Positions 60,962 to 64,000 of a stretch of DNA of 64,000 nt are shown here, piece after piece. This DNA is from Streptomyces cyaneogriseus subsp. noncyanogenus. Its GTDB lineage: Bacteria; Actinomycetota; Actinomycetes; Streptomycetales; Streptomycetaceae. The DNA lies in the NCBI RefSeq assembly GCF_000931445.1, contig NZ_CP010849.1, positions 3,224,001 to 3,288,000 on the forward strand, read 5' to 3'. A program made the position numbers and the translations under genes. Under the pieces are notes generated by a model, which saw nothing but the letters and a program-made list of their open reading frames with translations, did no database searches and was not told the DNA's origin. Position 1 is the stretch's first letter, and every line of letters begins with the position of its first letter.

Positions 60962-62137
60962 TCACCCGACCGGAAAGCCGGTGTACGCCTCGGCGAGGTC
61001 GGTCTCGGCGGCCCGTGAGGAGGCGATGCGCCGGAGCCGGGCCACCTGGAGCCGGTCGTCGAAGGGGGTGGCGTCGGGGGCGCGGTGCAGGAGGGTCGTC
61101 ATGTCGTAAGAGAACCGCTCCGCCTGCCAGACCCGGCGCAGGCAGGTGGCCGAGTAGGCGTCGAGGAGCTCGGCGGAGCCGGTCTCGCGCCGGTGGACCA
61201 GGGCCCGGGCGAAGGTCACGACGTCGCCGACGGCGAGGTTCAGGCCCTTGGCGCCGGTGGGCGGCACGATGTGCGCGGCGTCGCCGGCGAGGAAGAGGCG
61301 GCCGTGGCGCATGGGCTCGTGGACGAAGGAGCGCATGGGCGTGACGGACTTCTGGGTGATCGGCCCGCGCTCCAGCCGCCAGTCGTCGGCGGTCTCGAAG
61401 CGGCGCTCCAGCTCGTCCCAGATCTCCTCGTCGCTCCACGCCTCGGCGTCCGTGCCCTCGGGCACCTGGAGGTACAGGCGGGAGACGGACGGGGAGCGCA
61501 TGGAGAGCAGGGCGAAGCCGCGGTCGTGGCGGGCGTAGACCAGCTCGTCGTGCGAGGGGGCGGCATCGGCGAGGATGCCGAGCCAGCCGAAGGGATAGGT
61601 CCGTTCGAAGGTGCGGCTCAGCTCGGCCGGGATCGCCCGGCGGGCCACGCCCCAGAAGCCGTCGCAGCCGACGACGTAGTCGCACTCCAGGACGTCCTCG
61701 GCACCCTGGTGCCGGAAGCGGATCCGCGGGGTGTCGGTGTCGGCGCCCTCGACGGCCAGCGCCTCCGCCTCGAACAGCAGCGGGCCGCCCTCCTCGATCT
61801 GGAGGGCGATGAGGTCCTTGCAGACCTCGGTCTGGGCGTAGACCATCACCGATTTGCCGCCGGTCAGGGCGGGGAAGTCGACGCGGTGGCGGGTGCGGTC
61901 GAACCGCAGCTCGATGCCGTCGTGGCGCAGCCCCTCGCGGTCCATCCGCTCCCCGGCCCCGGCCGCGCGCAGCACGTCCACGGTGCCCTGCTCCAGGATC
62001 CCGGCCCGCTGGCGGCGCTCGACGTAGGCACGGTCGCGGCTCTCCAGGACGACCGAGTCGATGCCGGCGTTGTGGAGGAGCCGGGCCAGGAGGAGGCCGG
62101 CGGGGCCGGCTCCGATGATGCCGACGGTGGTGCGCAT
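60962..62137 (-). CDS. pobA: 4-hydroxybenzoate 3-monooxygenase
   Basis: 391 residues from the ATG at 62135-62137. Group A flavoprotein: FAD Rossmann motif GIIGAGPAGLLLARLL, the DG motif CDYVVGCDGFWGVAR, and the second FAD motif LAGDAAHIVPPTGAKGLNLA. Residues around GILEQGTVDVLRAAG and VYAQTEVCKDLI match PobA. It turns 4-hydroxybenzoate into protocatechuate for the beta-ketoadipate pathway. No pca genes or regulator lie next to it in the window. A perfect inverted repeat upstream (62235-62250) may bind the regulator. Confidence 0.92.
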   Translation of the reverse strand: MRTTVGIIGAGPAGLLLARLLHNAGIDSVVLESRDRAYVERRQRAGILEQGTVDVLRAAGAGERMDREGLRHDGIELRFDRTRHRVDFPALTGGKSVMVYAQTEVCKDLIALQIEEGGPLLFEAEALAVEGADTDTPRIRFRHQGAEDVLECDYVVGCDGFWGVARRAIPAELSRTFERTYPFGWLGILADAAPSHDELVYARHDRGFALLSMRSPSVSRLYLQVPEGTDAEAWSDEEIWDELERRFETADDWRLERGPITQKSVTPMRSFVHEPMRHGRLFLAGDAAHIVPPTGAKGLNLAVGDVVTFARALVHRRETGSAELLDAYSATCLRRVWQAERFSYDMTTLLHRAPDATPFDDRLQVARLRRIASSRAAETDLAEAYTGFPVG

Positions 62138-62234
62138 CGGTCGTTCCCTTCGGTTGGCGTCGTTGCCGGTGGGGCGGGCATCGGGGACGGCGCCGCGGCG
62201 CGCCCGATCGGCCGCCCGCCCGTCCGTTCGCGTG

Positions 62235-62250
62235 GTGAAGATTCCTTCAC
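62235..62250. promoter_or_regulatory. Inverted repeat upstream of pobA
   Basis: GTGAAG, ATTC, CTTCAC: perfect 6-bp arms, 98 bases upstream of the pobA start in a lower-GC promoter-like patch. Confidence 0.45.
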
Positions 62251-62543
62251 TGACTGCTGACGTGAGTTTCCGGTCGTACGGGCCCGCTGTCAATGGGCAG
62301 AAGGTGAAGTCCTGGGCGCCGGACACGGGGGCCGCGAGCGGCGGGGAGGGGCACGGGAACGAACAGAAGGAAACACCGGAACTCGCGGCCCGGTTCACCG
62401 GACGACGGCGGCGGAAGATCACCCGATCGTGGCCCCGGGGCACCCGCCCGGGCGACAACCGTGCTCCCCTGGCGTTCCCGCGCGAGAGGGGACGTGGGCA
62501 CCGGCCCGGCCCTTCCGCCGGTCCGGCGCCGTGCGAGCGGAGG
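62251..62543. other. Gap between pobA promoter and bldA
   Basis: About 290 bases, no gene. It should contain the 3' flank of bldA (minus strand). I see no clear rho-independent hairpin. Confidence 0.4.
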
Positions 62544-62627
62544 TGCCCGGAGCCGGACTCGAACCGGCACGCCCGCGAAGGGGCAGCGAGGTTTAAGCTC
62601 GCCGTGTCTGCATTCCACCATCCGGGC
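62544..62627 (-). tRNA. bldA: tRNA-Leu, anticodon UAA
   Basis: 84 bases. Acceptor GCCCGGA (62621-62627) pairs with TCCGGGC (62545-62551), discriminator A at 62544, CCA not encoded. The anticodon stem GCGAG/CTCGC encloses CTTAAAC, so the anticodon is TAA (62593-62595). There is a long class II variable arm and T arm GCCGGTTCGAGTCCGGC. It reads UUA, the rarest Streptomyces codon. In Streptomyces this is bldA, needed for aerial growth and antibiotic production. I recognise the sequence as near identical to S. coelicolor bldA. Confidence 0.96.
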
Positions 62628-63022
62628 AGGCCATGGGCTCCGCGTCGAGACCCCGAGCCTATCGGGATGCATCCCCCGAACAGCGGGCGGGCGGACCGAT
62701 GTTGTCTTATTTTATTGATGTCTGAGGAAGCATCAGCCAGCCGAACAGGCCATCCGCACTTGCCAACAGCCTTGCGTGTCGCGCCCGGCCGTGTATACGG
62801 AATGACGGAATTTCACCGTCTCGACAAGGCGGATCCATCGGTTCCGCACGCCTTCCCGCGTCTCAGGGTCGCCCGTCATCCCCAGGTATGACATGACCCC
62901 GCCCGGTCCGACCGAAGTCTCCCCCCGGAACCGGAACAGCGGCTGACTCCACCGGCCCCCGCGGCCGGGACGATGGATCACATCCCCCGAGTACACCGTC
63001 GTCCCGACAGGAGCGCCTTCCC
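62628..63022. other. bldA upstream region and ABC promoter region
   Basis: 395 bases without a convincing gene. It includes an unusually AT-rich patch at about 62698-62735 (TTGTCTTATTTTATTGATG), which on the minus strand reads TAAAAT as a possible -10 box for bldA. The far end should hold the promoter of the ABC transporter operon. Confidence 0.45.
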
Positions 63023-63820
63023 ATGACCACCGCATCCTCCCCCGGTCTCCGGCCGGGTGGACCCCCGGCCGGCCGGTCCACCGCCGTGGCCGCACGCGCC
63101 ACGGAGCTGTCGAAGATCTATGGCGCGGGCGAGACCCAGGTGGTCGCCCTCGACCGGGTCTCCGTGGAGTTCCGGCAGGCCGAGTTCACCGCGATCATGG
63201 GCCCGTCGGGCTCCGGCAAGTCCACGCTGATGCACTGCGTGGCCGGCCTCGACACCTTCTCCTCTGGGTCGGTGCGCCTCGGCGACACCGAGCTGGGCTC
63301 CCTGAAGGACAAGCAGCTCACCACGTTGCGCCGGGACAAGATCGGCTTCATCTTCCAGGCGTTCAACCTGCTGCCGACGCTGACGGCCCTGGAGAACATC
63401 ACCCTTCCGATGGACATCGCGGGCCGCAAGCCGGACAGGCAGTGGCTCGACACCGTGATCGAGATGGTCGGTCTGTCGGGGCGGCTGAGCCACCGGCCCT
63501 CCCAGCTCTCCGGCGGCCAGCAGCAGCGTGTCGCCGTGGCCCGGGCGCTGGCCTCCAAGCCCGAGATCATCTTCGGTGACGAGCCGACCGGCAACCTCGA
63601 CTCGCGCTCCGGCGCCGAGGTACTGGGCTTCCTGCGCAACTCCGTGCGCGAGCTGGGCCAGACCGTCGTGATGGTCACCCACGACCCGGTGGCCGCGGCC
63701 TACGCGGACCGGGTGGTCTTCCTGGCGGACGGCCGCATCGTCGACGAGCTGTACGGACCGACGGCCGACGCGGTGCTGGACCGCATGAAGCGGTTCGACG
63801 CCAAGGGCCGCACGAGCTGA
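63023..63820 (+). CDS. ABC transporter ATP-binding protein, MacB/LolD type
   Basis: 265 residues. Walker A GPSGSGKST, Q-loop FIFQAFNLLPTLTALEN, signature LSGGQQQRVAVARAL, Walker B EIIFGDEPTGNLDS, H-loop VVMVTHDP. The sequence belongs to the group that pairs with FtsX/MacB-type permeases in export or lipoprotein/stress functions. A permease of that type follows after 59 bases. The first 25 residues are Pro/Gly-rich and may be a flexible tail. Substrate unknown. Confidence 0.93.
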   Translation: MTTASSPGLRPGGPPAGRSTAVAARATELSKIYGAGETQVVALDRVSVEFRQAEFTAIMGPSGSGKSTLMHCVAGLDTFSSGSVRLGDTELGSLKDKQLTTLRRDKIGFIFQAFNLLPTLTALENITLPMDIAGRKPDRQWLDTVIEMVGLSGRLSHRPSQLSGGQQQRVAVARALASKPEIIFGDEPTGNLDSRSGAEVLGFLRNSVRELGQTVVMVTHDPVAAAYADRVVFLADGRIVDELYGPTADAVLDRMKRFDAKGRTS

Positions 63821-63879
63821 CGCGCCGCCTCCGCCCCGCCGGCCCCCACCCCCGTACCCCCTGGACTGAGACGACCCCC

Positions 63880-64000
63880 ATGTTCCGTACCGCCTTGCGC
63901 AACGTACTCGCGCACAAGGCCAGGCTGTTGATGACCGTACTCGCCGTGATGCTCGGCGTGGCGTTCGTGTCGGGCACCCTGGTCTTCACCAACACCATCT
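63880..64000 (+). CDS. FtsX/MacB-type ABC permease, N-terminus only
   Basis: The ATG at 63880 opens MFRTALRNVLAHKARLLMTV, then a hydrophobic segment (TVLAVMLGVAFVSGTLVF). 40 codons are visible before the window ends. The RNVLAHKARLLMT pattern is the classical start of MacB/FtsX permeases. Same operon as the ATPase. Confidence 0.88.
   Translation, partial: MFRTALRNVLAHKARLLMTVLAVMLGVAFVSGTLVFTNTI

Noticed and set aside
62733..63102. Small minus-strand frames upstream of bldA
   Set aside because: No codon bias and no ribosome site; they cover the expected promoter region.

Overview
The window is very GC-rich (about 72% by eye) actinobacterial DNA with GTG and TTG starts, GTGA stop/start overlaps and long GC hairpins between convergent genes. 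Two landmark genes place it in Streptomyces: whiB (sporulation regulator, 1269-1532, minus) and bldA, the tRNA-Leu with a UAA anticodon (62544-62627, minus). As I remember it, the gene order between them matches the whiB-to-bldA interval of the S. coelicolor chromosome core. Apart from a small XRE/DUF island, this is core chromosome.

Layout. 1-9.9 kb: a glycosyltransferase cut by the left edge, whiB, a cysteine-dioxygenase-like cupin, the F420 genes fbiA-fbiB, an AlkA-type glycosylase, an NDP-sugar pyrophosphorylase, a secreted amidase and a TIGR03089 protein. 10-22 kb: six LytR-CpsA-Psr (LCP) glycopolymer-attachment proteins, two of them a recent tandem duplication with its promoter, plus a second glycosyltransferase and a Cys-rich metal-binding protein. 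22-26 kb: a thioesterase, then a lower-GC accessory island of XRE/DUF5753, DUF397 and DUF6879 genes with several truncated remnants. 26-36 kb: acyl-CoA dehydrogenase, UDP-sugar dehydrogenase, two VOC proteins, a MerR/OYE pair, two dipeptidase paralogues (one has lost every metal ligand), purE-purK and a GtrA membrane protein. 36-43 kb: a two-component system, a POT peptide transporter and a partner-switching set (anti-sigma, STAS antagonist, SigB-type sigma). 43-49 kb: the histidine-utilisation operon hutU-(M20 hydrolase)-hutF-hutI, divergent from a PLP decarboxylase. 49-64 kb: an RpiR regulator beside a collapsed NCS1 permease, cystathionine beta-synthase, an SGNH hydrolase, a thiolase, a BI-1 protein, pobA, bldA and the start of an ABC transporter operon.

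Most important caution: at 53100-53141 there is a complete loxP site inside what matches my recollection of the 42-base Roche 454 Titanium paired-end linker, flanked by an exact 100-bp direct duplication. Deleting 139 bases restores a clean 143-codon gene. This is almost certainly an untrimmed sequencing linker left in the assembly, not biology.

How the genes fit together: pyrophosphorylase, glycosyltransferases, UDP-sugar dehydrogenase, GtrA and six LCP proteins together suggest a cell-wall glycopolymer neighbourhood. The hut genes are a translationally coupled catabolic operon. whiB, bldA and the partner-switching sigma set are developmental or stress regulators. Start codons were chosen from ribosome-binding sites and overlaps, so several differ from the longest possible frame.
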